From NCBI GenBank assembly GCA_017964325.1, contig JAGCSE010000251.1, positions 1 to 6,805 on the forward strand: DNA of 6,805 bases. Direction: 5' to 3'. The position numbers and the translations under genes are program-made. This stretch comes from Victivallales bacterium. Its GTDB lineage: Bacteria; Verrucomicrobiota; Lentisphaeria; Oligosphaerales; Oligosphaeraceae. The notes under the pieces are model-generated. The model was not told the origin of the DNA. It worked only from the letters and a program-made list of their open reading frames with translations, and ran no database searches. This document shows positions 1-6,723 of the stretch, piece after piece (within the stretch, counting starts at the first letter, position 1; every line of letters starts with the position of its first letter).

Positions 1-835
1 AGTAGCGCTGCGGATTGACGAGCCATGCGTCATAGCTGATGACAGCTTTGCATTTGTCGGAGGCATGGGCGGCGGCGAGTAGTCCCGCGCCCGCGCCGAA
101 ACTGTGTCCAATCATCGCGAACTCGTCTTTTTTAACGAATGGGAGCTTCCACGCGGCGGAGAGCATGGACAAACAGTCGTTGACCTCGCCGTCAAGATTT
201 TCTATATCTCCTTCGCATTTGCGGATTTCGCCCTTTACAGGAATGTCCATTTGGAAGAGCGGTTCACCGCGCATGGCGGGGCCGATGATGACATAACCAC
301 GTTTGACGATTTCAGCCAGCCAGTTGCAGAATGTGACGGGCACGCCAAACGCCGCGCCATGGCAGTAGAGGATGAGCGGATATTGAGCGCCGTCAACCAT
401 CGTTGTCGGATACATGAGAATGCCGTATTGTTTGAGTTTGTCAACTTCCCATTGGACGACAAACATCGTGACCTCTGGATAATCCGGGAGCTTGAATTTC
501 TGGAGCTTTTTGAACTGCGCGTCTGGAATTGGTTTCAGCTTGGGAGTCGGAAGTGGCTTGAGATCATTGAGTTTTGTCAATCCCTCCTTCCATTTGGCGA
601 TAGCTTCGGTCTTCTTGCCTTTTGAGTCCAGAAGATGGCCGTCAAACCAGTCCTGCAAGGCATCCTTCACATTCTTGCCTTCGAGAAGCGGTGCCTTTAT
701 TGCATTGACCAGTTGTTCTTCGATTTGATTTTCGATGTAGTATTCGGTTTCCGTCGATTCAAGACCAGGGCGGATGGTGTCACCAGCAAATGCGGCGATG
801 AAAACAAATATAAATAGATAAGTTAATGATTTCAT
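1..835 (-). CDS. Exported alpha/beta hydrolase (PAF-acetylhydrolase / dienelactone-hydrolase-like), C-terminus outside window
   Basis: An open frame starts at the ATG at 835-833 and stays open to base 1, giving 278 residues; the rest lies outside the window. Residues 1-17 look like a Sec signal peptide: short basic start, hydrophobic run LTYLFIFVFIAAFA, and likely cleavage after Ala-Phe-Ala 17, so the protein is probably exported. Residues about 18-120 form a charged, lysine- and proline-rich region of unknown role. From about 121 the hydrolase fold begins: HG at 159-160 is the usual oxyanion-hole region, and GHSFG at 243-247 is a nucleophile elbow with Ser245. The segment YDAW at 268-271 puts Asp269 24 residues after the serine, much as in PAF-acetylhydrolases, so Asp269 may be the catalytic acid (inference). 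The catalytic His should be in the missing part. The substrate cannot be told; an ester or peptide bond is the family expectation. The start lies 24 bases after the stop of the preceding hydrolase-fold gene, suggesting co-transcription. No Shine-Dalgarno sequence precedes it. Confidence 0.85.
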   Translation of the reverse strand, partial: MKSLTYLFIFVFIAAFAGDTIRPGLESTETEYYIENQIEEQLVNAIKAPLLEGKNVKDALQDWFDGHLLDSKGKKTEAIAKWKEGLTKLNDLKPLPTPKLKPIPDAQFKKLQKFKLPDYPEVTMFVVQWEVDKLKQYGILMYPTTMVDGAQYPLILYCHGAAFGVPVTFCNWLAEIVKRGYVIIGPAMRGEPLFQMDIPVKGEIRKCEGDIENLDGEVNDCLSMLSAAWKLPFVKKDEFAMIGHSFGAGAGLLAAAHASDKCKAVISYDAWLVNPQRY

Positions 836-859
836 ATTGAATCTATTAGATTATAGTCT

Positions 860-1642
860 TTATTGCAAATCCAAGGCAGCAATGATGGCGTCGTTGACGA
901 AATCGGATTCGTAGTAGTCGAGCTGTCCCCAGAAGGGCTTGTCCTGCACGATGACGGTGTCGTCTGCAAAAGGAGCCCATGCAGGCGGGAGCTTTTTGAC
1001 GGCGGATACGCGGATGCCTTTGATGGTACATGCAGGCTTCAACTGTTCGACGAGCGGACCGAGTTTGACCTCGCGGATGGCGGTCGCCAGCTGCGGGTTG
1101 AAGGAGTATCCTCCGAAATCGACGTTTTGGCCTTTGTCCCATTTTGTCTGGGCGTCTTCATCTGAATCGGCGGTTCCTGATGACATGTTTTTGATGGCCT
1201 GACGGCGTTCAAGATCCCGCAAAAAATCTTCACCGGAGATGACAGGTTCTGCGAGGATGAGGCGTTTGGCCTTCACATCCAAGGCGACTTGTGCGGCAAG
1301 AAGGGCACCCGCACGAGCTCCGAGAACCACAAGATTCTCCGTCCCAACGGATTCTGCAAGTGATGTCAAGGCGCATCTGGCATCTTCCAGCCATTGTTTC
1401 CACGTGGTGTCTTCAAATTTTCCAGAACTGTCGCCTGTGCCCGAAAGGTCGAACTTAAATGATGCAACTTGTTGCGAGACAAGGGCTCTGGCGAGTCTCA
1501 CAAACATACGGTAGGCCGCTCGCTTTTCTTCGCCGAGTGGGTCGATGATGAGCAGAGCCGCCTTGGCGGGCTGTTCAGGCAGAAAGGCCGTTCCGTAGAT
1601 GAAACGGTCGTTAATTGGTAAAAATCCACTTTTTTCTGACAT
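860..1642 (-). CDS. Degenerate alpha/beta-hydrolase-fold protein, exosortase-associated hydrolase-2-like; probable pseudoenzyme
   Basis: 260 residues with no signal peptide or membrane segment, so probably cytoplasmic. The layout follows an alpha/beta hydrolase: strand LLIIDP at 30-35, FDLSGTGDSSG at 64-74 (the usual D-x-x-G-x-G-x-S region), and an elbow-like turn VVLGARAGALLA at 105-116. The elbow reads G-A-R-A-G, so Arg110 stands where the nucleophilic serine should be. The whole protein contains no histidine, so no Ser-His-Asp triad is possible. From memory, the GxRxG turn, the PVISGEDFL stretch (133-141) and the PFWGQ motif near the C-terminus (236-240) resemble the exosortase-system 'hydrolase ortholog 2' family (TIGR03101), which sits with EpsH/PEP-CTERM genes in other genomes; no exosortase gene is seen here. 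The function is unknown; a binding or scaffold role is as likely as catalysis. It begins 61 bases after lnt and ends 24 bases before the next hydrolase gene. The ATG at 1642 is chosen because the fold starts soon after it; there is no Shine-Dalgarno sequence. Confidence 0.8.
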   Translation of the reverse strand: MSEKSGFLPINDRFIYGTAFLPEQPAKAALLIIDPLGEEKRAAYRMFVRLARALVSQQVASFKFDLSGTGDSSGKFEDTTWKQWLEDARCALTSLAESVGTENLVVLGARAGALLAAQVALDVKAKRLILAEPVISGEDFLRDLERRQAIKNMSSGTADSDEDAQTKWDKGQNVDFGGYSFNPQLATAIREVKLGPLVEQLKPACTIKGIRVSAVKKLPPAWAPFADDTVIVQDKPFWGQLDYYESDFVNDAIIAALDLQ

Positions 1643-1703
1643 AAGGGGTAATGGAACACCAAATTAAGCAGTGATAAAATGTGTGGTTCAAATGGAGCAA
1701 TTA

Positions 1704-3443
1704 TTATTTTGTAACGTTTGAGCCGCCTTTCTTATTGGGCTCAATTGCCTTGAGGCGTTCTTTTTTCAGGCAAGTCCATGCGTGGCAAAGCCATACGATG
1801 GCGGCAAGTGTCAGCAGGGCGTTCAATCGTGCAAAAATATCTCCATATTTTGTATAAAATGTCGTGCCCCAATCCTTTACGGGAACATTGTAGAAGCGCG
1901 TGGCGGCGACGAAATCCGAATCATGTTCGTCATCCCTCAAAAGGCCGTGAATGCGGCCGTTTGGCGAAACGAGGCATGAATGGCTGTTGGAGCCGCAGCG
2001 CAGGAAGGGACGGCGATTTTCGACGGCGCGGAAAACAACGTGCGCCATGTGTTGGTGGGCGGCGCACGAACGGTTGTACCATGAGTCATTAGTGATTGTC
2101 ATTAAGATATTTGCACCGTTTTTCACAAATTCGCGGCTGACGTATGGGAAAACGTCTTCGAAGCAGATGTTGACGCCTGCCCGTGCACCGTTCGGCAAAT
2201 CGAAGACATGGAATGACTTGCCGGGCGTGAGGTCACGTCCCATGCCGATGAGTTCAACTAGCCATGGAAGGTATTTTCCGAACGGCGTGAACTCGCCGAA
2301 GGGAACGCGGTGGATTTTGTCATAGTAATCAATGATGTGGTCAGCTGGATCGAATACTGCCTTCATGTAAGAGGCATGGACATCAATGAGAAACGCGCAA
2401 TTGAAGACGGCGTAGTCTTTTGTGGCGGGATTGGTGATGCGCGGATGGGTGGCTCCGATGAGAAACGGCATCGTAAATTGTTGCAAAAACGTGTTTCTTC
2501 GGAAACGGTAGTCTGGATAATTCAACGGGGCGGGAACGGCGCATTCGGGCCAGACAACTAAATCGGGCTGCTTTTCCGTCGATTTCAAGGCATTTTCCGT
2601 CAGTTTGTGGAGGACGTCAATGGCGTGAAGATATTCTTCCTCCGTCCAAATGCGGGCTTGCGGAAGGTCGGGCTGGATGACAAGAGCGTCTAAAGCAGGC
2701 GTGTCCTGATCGACGAATTTTTCGGGCAGGTTGGCGACGATGCCGACGGGAATGAGGCAGACGGCAAGTGTTGCGAAATGCCATGGGAAATTTCGTCTGC
2801 GGTGCGCGAGGATCATCCACGCGATTTGCGCAAGTTCCGCTGCGAGAACCATGTTGACGAGAACGATTAGAAAGGACGCTCCGTAGGGACCTGCCCAGGC
2901 GGCTGTTTGGACAAGGCCATAGCGTTGGTATTGACTGATTCCCAACTGGTTCCAAGAAAAGCCCGTGAAGAGCCACGAACGGATCCATTCGAGGGCTGTC
3001 CATGAAGCCGCTCCGATGATGGACAGAATGGCCAATGTCTTGTCCGGACGGATGAACAAAATGGATTCGCCTGGAATATGGCTGGCTTTGGGATTCTTTA
3101 ACGCAACCAGCAGGCTGCAAAGCAGGCAATACCACGCCATTGGGAAGAGTGCGCACCAGATGGACAGCAGAAATCCCGCTCCGAAACCGACTTCGTTGAG
3201 CCAGAAGAGGCTGAAGGCAAAATGGATATAGCCGAACAGATAGCCGATGAACAGCCGTTCGCGGATGCGGCGCGGCTGCGGCGCGATGATGACGGGCACC
3301 ATGGCGAACCAGGCGGTGATGCTCCAGTTCAGCGGCGGAAACGCAATCGCCAGCAGAATGGCGGAGATGATTGCCGCCGTGATTCGCCAGAAGAGCAGTG
3401 TATTGACCGCGTATGCCAGATTGTTTTCGAGTTTGGAAAGCAT
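1704..3443 (-). CDS. lnt: Apolipoprotein N-acyltransferase Lnt
   Basis: Lnt transfers an acyl chain from a phospholipid to the N-terminal cysteine of diacylated lipoproteins in the inner membrane, the last step of lipoprotein maturation. Counting from the ATG at 3443 (579 residues), about seven hydrophobic segments occupy residues 20-240 and one more lies near 540-558, enclosing a periplasmic nitrilase-type domain at roughly 250-522. The triad is intact: Glu300 in VVWPEC, Lys376 in YYDKIH, and Cys427 in NICFED; the second conserved glutamate is Glu384 in PFGEFTP, and NDSW follows at 452-455. It is longer than the E. coli enzyme (about 512), partly from a hydrophilic loop near residues 117-135 and a basic C-terminal tail. 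An in-frame TTG at 3449 would add two residues; ATG is preferred, and neither has a Shine-Dalgarno sequence. It starts 45 bases after the argS stop, so read-through from argS is plausible. Confidence 0.96.
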   Translation of the reverse strand: MLSKLENNLAYAVNTLLFWRITAAIISAILLAIAFPPLNWSITAWFAMVPVIIAPQPRRIRERLFIGYLFGYIHFAFSLFWLNEVGFGAGFLLSIWCALFPMAWYCLLCSLLVALKNPKASHIPGESILFIRPDKTLAILSIIGAASWTALEWIRSWLFTGFSWNQLGISQYQRYGLVQTAAWAGPYGASFLIVLVNMVLAAELAQIAWMILAHRRRNFPWHFATLAVCLIPVGIVANLPEKFVDQDTPALDALVIQPDLPQARIWTEEEYLHAIDVLHKLTENALKSTEKQPDLVVWPECAVPAPLNYPDYRFRRNTFLQQFTMPFLIGATHPRITNPATKDYAVFNCAFLIDVHASYMKAVFDPADHIIDYYDKIHRVPFGEFTPFGKYLPWLVELIGMGRDLTPGKSFHVFDLPNGARAGVNICFEDVFPYVSREFVKNGANILMTITNDSWYNRSCAAHQHMAHVVFRAVENRRPFLRCGSNSHSCLVSPNGRIHGLLRDDEHDSDFVAATRFYNVPVKDWGTTFYTKYGDIFARLNALLTLAAIVWLCHAWTCLKKERLKAIEPNKKGGSNVTK

Positions 3444-3488
3444 TGTCAATATATGATATACAGAATGGCGGCGCGGCGGTGCAACGAA

Positions 3489-5267
3489 TCACATGGATTC
3501 GAGCGTGTTGATCGTGAGGGCGGAAAGACCTGCGCGAAGGATGTCGCGGACGCGGGCGGAAAGCTGCAGGCGGGCAGCCTTCAGCGAAGGTTCTTCTGCG
3601 TTGAGGACAGGGCAGTTGCGGTAGAACGTGGAGAAGTCCTTCGCCAAATCAAGCAGATAGGAGGCAACCGTCGAACTGTCGAGTTCGCGGGCGGCTTTCT
3701 GGATGGCTTCGGGGAAGGTCGCGCAACGGATGGCGAGCTTGCGTTCGGCGGCATCCGTGAGTTTTGACCAATCGGGAGCGGGCAGCTGGATGTCCGCCGC
3801 CTTGCGGAGCATGGAGGAGATTCGTGCGTAAGCGTATAATACGTAAGGACCTGTGTCGCCTTCGAATTTGATGGATGCCTGCGGATCGAACATGATGGTG
3901 GTTTTCGGATTCACCTTCAGCAACATGAATTTAAGAGCCGCCAGCGAAATCACATGGGCGCGTTCATCCAGATTGTCGGGCGGCGTTTCGCCTGCTTTTT
4001 CGAGTGTGGCTTGACGGGCGAGTTCTTCCATTTCGTCCATCAGATCATCGGCGTCAACGACCGTCCCTTCGCGCGATTTCATCTTGCCGGAGGGGAGGTT
4101 GACCATGCCGTAGGCCATGTGGACAAGTTTGTCCGCCCATTGGTAGCCGAGAGCCTTCAGAATGGCGAAGAGGACTTTGAAATGGCGGATCTGCTCGTCT
4201 CCGACAACCCATATCTGCTGGTCCGGATTGAAATCCTTCTGCTTAAGCAACGTTGTGCCAATATCCTGCGTGACATAAACGGACGTGCCGTCGCTGCGGA
4301 GGACGACTTTCGTGCCAAGGGACGGATCGGCGAATTCGATGATGATGGCGCCGTCGTCACGTTTTTTGAATACGCCGCGTTCAAGGCCGTCTTGAATGAT
4401 GTCCTTTCCAAGTTTGTACGTCTGGCTTTCAAGATAGGTATGTTTGAAGGCGACGCCCATGCGTTTGTAGGTTTCCGCGAAACCGTCGAAGACCCACTGG
4501 TTCATCATGTTCCAGAGTTTGCGGACTTCCGGATCGTTGGCTTCCCATTTGACGAGCATGTCCTGCGCTGCGCGGCCGATTTCCGTCTGGAGGAACAGTT
4601 CGTCGTCATCTTTTTCCGCCAGTTCGGGATGCGCTTCGCGCAATTCCTTCAACTGCTTACGATACTCTTTGTCATATGCGACATAGAAATCGCCGACAAG
4701 ATGGTCACCCTTCTTGCCAGCCTTTTCAGGCGTGGTTCCGTTGCCGAAACGCTGGTAGGCGATCATGGATTTGCAGATGTGGATGCCGCGGTCGTTGACT
4801 AGATTGATGCGGACGACTTCATGGCCTGCCGCCTCCAGAATGGACGCCGTCGCCATGCCGACGCAGTTGTTGCGGACATGGCCTAAATGCTGCGGCTTGT
4901 TCGTGTTAGGGGCGGAGAATTCGATGAGAATCCTGCGGCGTTCCGCTTCGGGCAGTTTCACATCCGCCAGGATTTGGCCGTCCTTTTCAACCGTGTCACG
5001 CATTAGGGCGGCGGCGTTGAGCGTGACGTTGACGAACGCCTTTACAAGCTCCGCCTTTTCAATGTCCGGATGCTCCGCCAGATACTTCTGGACTTCCGCG
5101 GCAATCGCCATCGGATTCTGCTTCAACTGTTTAGCGAGAATGAAGCAATTGATGGTCAAGTCGCCGTCGAAATTCGCGGGGCAGAGTTCAGGAGCGATGG
5201 ACAGGTTGGCGACGGAGTATTTCTGTGAAAGGAAATCAGACAGGTCTTGGGTAAAACGGAGATTCAT
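3489..5267 (-). CDS. argS: Arginyl-tRNA synthetase (class Ia)
   Basis: ArgS attaches arginine to tRNA-Arg in the cytoplasm using ATP. The 592 residues, close to the usual size (577 in E. coli), show the full order of ArgS parts: an N-terminal tRNA-binding extension (about 1-105); the catalytic Rossmann domain with FSAPNTNKPQHLGH (117-130), whose HLGH is the HIGH-type signature; conserved INLVNDRG (154-161); the ATP-loop signature KMKSREG (395-401); then GDTGPYVLYAYAR (470-482) opening the C-terminal DALR-type anticodon-binding helical domain, which ends in the GL...M pattern usual for ArgS. No gap or frame break is visible. The ATG at 5267 is preferred because the family N-terminus starts there; the leader upstream is AT-rich with no Shine-Dalgarno sequence. 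The 128-base gap to hisD, with a repeat array in it, leaves room for a separate argS promoter, though none is clear. lnt follows 45 bases downstream. Confidence 0.98.
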   Translation of the reverse strand: MNLRFTQDLSDFLSQKYSVANLSIAPELCPANFDGDLTINCFILAKQLKQNPMAIAAEVQKYLAEHPDIEKAELVKAFVNVTLNAAALMRDTVEKDGQILADVKLPEAERRRILIEFSAPNTNKPQHLGHVRNNCVGMATASILEAAGHEVVRINLVNDRGIHICKSMIAYQRFGNGTTPEKAGKKGDHLVGDFYVAYDKEYRKQLKELREAHPELAEKDDDELFLQTEIGRAAQDMLVKWEANDPEVRKLWNMMNQWVFDGFAETYKRMGVAFKHTYLESQTYKLGKDIIQDGLERGVFKKRDDGAIIIEFADPSLGTKVVLRSDGTSVYVTQDIGTTLLKQKDFNPDQQIWVVGDEQIRHFKVLFAILKALGYQWADKLVHMAYGMVNLPSGKMKSREGTVVDADDLMDEMEELARQATLEKAGETPPDNLDERAHVISLAALKFMLLKVNPKTTIMFDPQASIKFEGDTGPYVLYAYARISSMLRKAADIQLPAPDWSKLTDAAERKLAIRCATFPEAIQKAARELDSSTVASYLLDLAKDFSTFYRNCPVLNAEEPSLKAARLQLSARVRDILRAGLSALTINTLESM

Positions 5268-5395
5268 AAATTTAATGGATGCAAGTTATAGGAATGATTT
5301 TTGATTGTGCTTTACAACGGCGGGACTTCCTGCCCGCAGGCGGGACGCCCGCGGGACCCCCTTGCCCGCAGGCGAGACGCCGGGCGGGACCTCCG
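5268..5395. other. hisD-argS intergenic region
   Basis: This is the longest non-coding stretch in the window. It has two contrasting halves: a GC-rich repeat array (about 5318-5393) next to the hisD stop, and an AT-rich leader (5268-5317) just ahead of argS. The leader contains TATAAC on the minus strand (5286-5291), a possible -10 box, but no good -35 box at normal spacing, so I do not call a promoter. There is no U-tract after the GC-rich part, so it is not a standard intrinsic terminator. Short frames crossing it code only for low-complexity Gly/Pro/Arg peptides and are not genes. Confidence 0.7.
5318..5393. repeat. GC-rich repeat array of GCGGGAC motifs, REP-like
   Basis: On the plus strand the heptamer GCGGGAC occurs at 5320-5326, 5340-5346, 5351-5357 and 5384-5390, with a one-base variant GCGAGAC at 5372-5378. 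A 19-base unit starting TGCCCGCAGGCG is present at 5331-5349 and again at 5363-5381 with one mismatch, a spacing of 32 bases. CCCGC, the complement of GCGGG, follows several copies (5333-5337, 5348-5352, 5365-5369), so several alternative stem-loops can form in RNA or single-stranded DNA on either strand. This resembles dispersed palindromic intergenic elements of the REP kind; whether it is dispersed in the genome cannot be seen from one window. It begins two bases past the hisD stop and could slow or end transcription from hisD, or protect the mRNA 3' end. Confidence 0.7.
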
Positions 5396-6676
5396 CTATC
5401 GTATTTCACGGATGGCGGCGGAATTGCCGTGGGCGTCGAGACCTTCGTTACGCGCAAACGTCTTGATATAAGGCAGATCGCGCATCAGGGCAGGGCGGTC
5501 GTATTTCACGACGCTCATGCGGCGGAAGAATGTCTCGACCGTTAAACCGGAGAAGAAACGGCCCGAACCGCCAGTGGGCAGGACGTGAGACGGCCCCGCG
5601 ACGAAATCGCCGACGGGCTCGGGCGTCCATGGCCCAAGGAAGATGGCACCGCAGGAGGTGATCATTTTTGCGATTTCCTCTGGATTTTCCATGTCAATTT
5701 CAAGATGTTCGGGGGCGTAGAAATTGGCGAGTTCGGCGGCTTGTTCACGGGATTTCGCTTCGATAAGGAAAACGCCGTTCGACAAAACTTTTTGGACGCA
5801 TTCCACACGGGAAAGTTTGGCGGCCTGTTCGGCGATCTCTGCCTGGACTTTCGTGATAAGTTCCTTGTCTGTCGAAATCAAGACGGCCTGTTCACGGCCG
5901 GAGCCATGCTCCGCCTGCGACAGGATGTCCGCCGCAACGTAGGCGGGATTGGCCGTCTTGTCCGCCAGCACCATGATTTCCGACGGTCCGGCAACGAGAT
6001 CAAGAGCGACTTCGCCGTAGAGCTGTCGTTTGGCCGCCGTCACGTATGCGTTGCCTGGACCGACGATTTTTTCAACTTTACGAATTGTCTGTGTGCCATA
6101 CCCCAAGGCGGCGACGGCATAGACGCCGCCGAGCTTGTAGACTTCCGTCGCGCCCGCGATTTTACAGGCATTCAGAACGGCGGGATTGACGTTGCCGTCT
6201 TTCGCAGGTGGTGTCACGACCACGATTTCCTTCACGCCGGCCGCCTTCGCGATGGCGACCGTGTGCACGACCGTCGAAAGCAACGGTGCTGTACCGCCTG
6301 GAATGTAGCAGCCGACGCGATCCAGCGGAGCGAACTGCTCGCCGAGCGTGACGCCTTCACGAGGAGAGAACGACCACGCCTTCGGAATGCGCTGCCGCGC
6401 AAAGGCGGAGACATGATCCACGGCCGTTTTGATGGCCGTCAACGTCTCGTCATCGATTTTGGGAAGATTGTCCAGACTGACGCGGAAAGTTTCGGGCGTC
6501 AGATCGACATGGTCGAAACGTTTGGCGTATTCGACGAGCGCGGCGTCGCCGTTGGCTCTGACGTCGGCGAGAATCTGCGCGACGCTTTTGTCGATTTGCG
6601 GATCGAAGGCGGAGCGTTTGATCAGCGGTTTAAGCTGTTCTTGGAAATCGGATGAGTCTTGGAGTATGATGCGCAT
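5396..6676 (-). CDS. hisD: Histidinol dehydrogenase
   Basis: HisD performs the last two steps of histidine biosynthesis, oxidising L-histidinol to L-histidine with two NAD+ in the cytoplasm, with a zinc ion. The 426 residues match the family length (434 in E. coli). Clear signatures are CYIPGGTAPLLSTV (123-136), KIVGPGNAYV (203-212), DLVAGPSEI (226-234), ADILSQAEHG (249-258), YAPEHLEI (320-327), and GDFVAGPSHVLPTGGSGRF (356-374). By alignment with the E. coli enzyme, the zinc ligands are Gln254, His257, Asp357 and His416, and the catalytic pair is Glu323 and His324; all are present, so the enzyme should be active. No other his gene is in the window, so hisD is here apart from any his operon core. 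The start at 6676 follows the DUF1080 stop by 47 bases, and a GC hairpin lies 12 bases upstream of it. No Shine-Dalgarno sequence is present. Confidence 0.98.
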   Translation of the reverse strand: MRIILQDSSDFQEQLKPLIKRSAFDPQIDKSVAQILADVRANGDAALVEYAKRFDHVDLTPETFRVSLDNLPKIDDETLTAIKTAVDHVSAFARQRIPKAWSFSPREGVTLGEQFAPLDRVGCYIPGGTAPLLSTVVHTVAIAKAAGVKEIVVVTPPAKDGNVNPAVLNACKIAGATEVYKLGGVYAVAALGYGTQTIRKVEKIVGPGNAYVTAAKRQLYGEVALDLVAGPSEIMVLADKTANPAYVAADILSQAEHGSGREQAVLISTDKELITKVQAEIAEQAAKLSRVECVQKVLSNGVFLIEAKSREQAAELANFYAPEHLEIDMENPEEIAKMITSCGAIFLGPWTPEPVGDFVAGPSHVLPTGGSGRFFSGLTVETFFRRMSVVKYDRPALMRDLPYIKTFARNEGLDAHGNSAAIREIR

Positions 6677-6688
6677 TTTTCAAATAGC

Positions 6689-6708
6689 GGGCGGCGTTTC
6701 CGCCGCCC
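6689..6708 (-). promoter_or_regulatory. GC-only hairpin with GAAA loop upstream of hisD
   Basis: On the minus strand GGGCGGCG, GAAA and CGCCGCCC make a perfect 8-bp all-G/C stem closed by a four-base GAAA loop of the very stable GNRA kind. It lies between the stop of the DUF1080-type gene and the hisD ATG, ending 12 bases before that ATG. The bases after it on the minus strand read GCTATTTGAAAA, which is not a run of T, so a standard intrinsic terminator is not supported. It may act as an RNA stability or processing element for the upstream mRNA, or influence hisD translation; this is inference from position. Confidence 0.6.
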
Positions 6709-6723
6709 TTATGATGTTACGAT

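Noticed and set aside
104..625. A 173-codon plus-strand frame at the left edge
   Set aside because: It is antisense to the exported hydrolase frame, which has a signal peptide, HG and GHSFG motifs and explains the same bases much better.
840..852. Small inverted repeat AATCTA-T-TAGATT just upstream of the exported hydrolase start
   Set aside because: A 6-bp AT-rich arm with a one-base centre is too weak and too common to call an operator or terminator.
1643..1703. Possible promoter in the AT-rich gap between lnt and the hydrolase-fold gene (TTGAAC and TTAATT)
   Set aside because: The boxes match the consensus poorly in an AT-rich background, and the gap is short enough for read-through from lnt.
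2617..3492. A 291-codon minus-strand frame overlapping the first half of lnt in another phase
   Set aside because: The lnt frame shows the membrane segments and nitrilase triad without a break. The overlapping product is His/Arg/Ser-rich with no domain, as expected for an out-of-phase reading.
3954..4802. A 282-codon open frame on the plus strand opposite argS
   Set aside because: It is antisense to the conserved catalytic core of ArgS; the Phe/Val/Asp-rich product looks like a complement of the coding strand, not a real protein.
5272..5457. A 61-codon minus-strand frame across the hisD-argS gap
   Set aside because: It is read from the GC-rich repeat array and overlaps the end of hisD in another phase; the peptide is low-complexity Gly/Pro/Arg.
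5399..5510. The 12-mer TCGTATTTCACG at 5399-5410 and again at 5499-5510, exactly 100 bases apart
   Set aside because: Both copies lie in or at the end of hisD and are read in different phases; the flanks do not match, so this looks like chance and not a duplication or attachment site.
5585..6655. A 356-codon open frame on the plus strand opposite hisD
   Set aside because: It lies wholly antisense to a gene with complete HisD motifs, its product is of no recognisable family, and long antisense frames are expected opposite genes with this codon bias.
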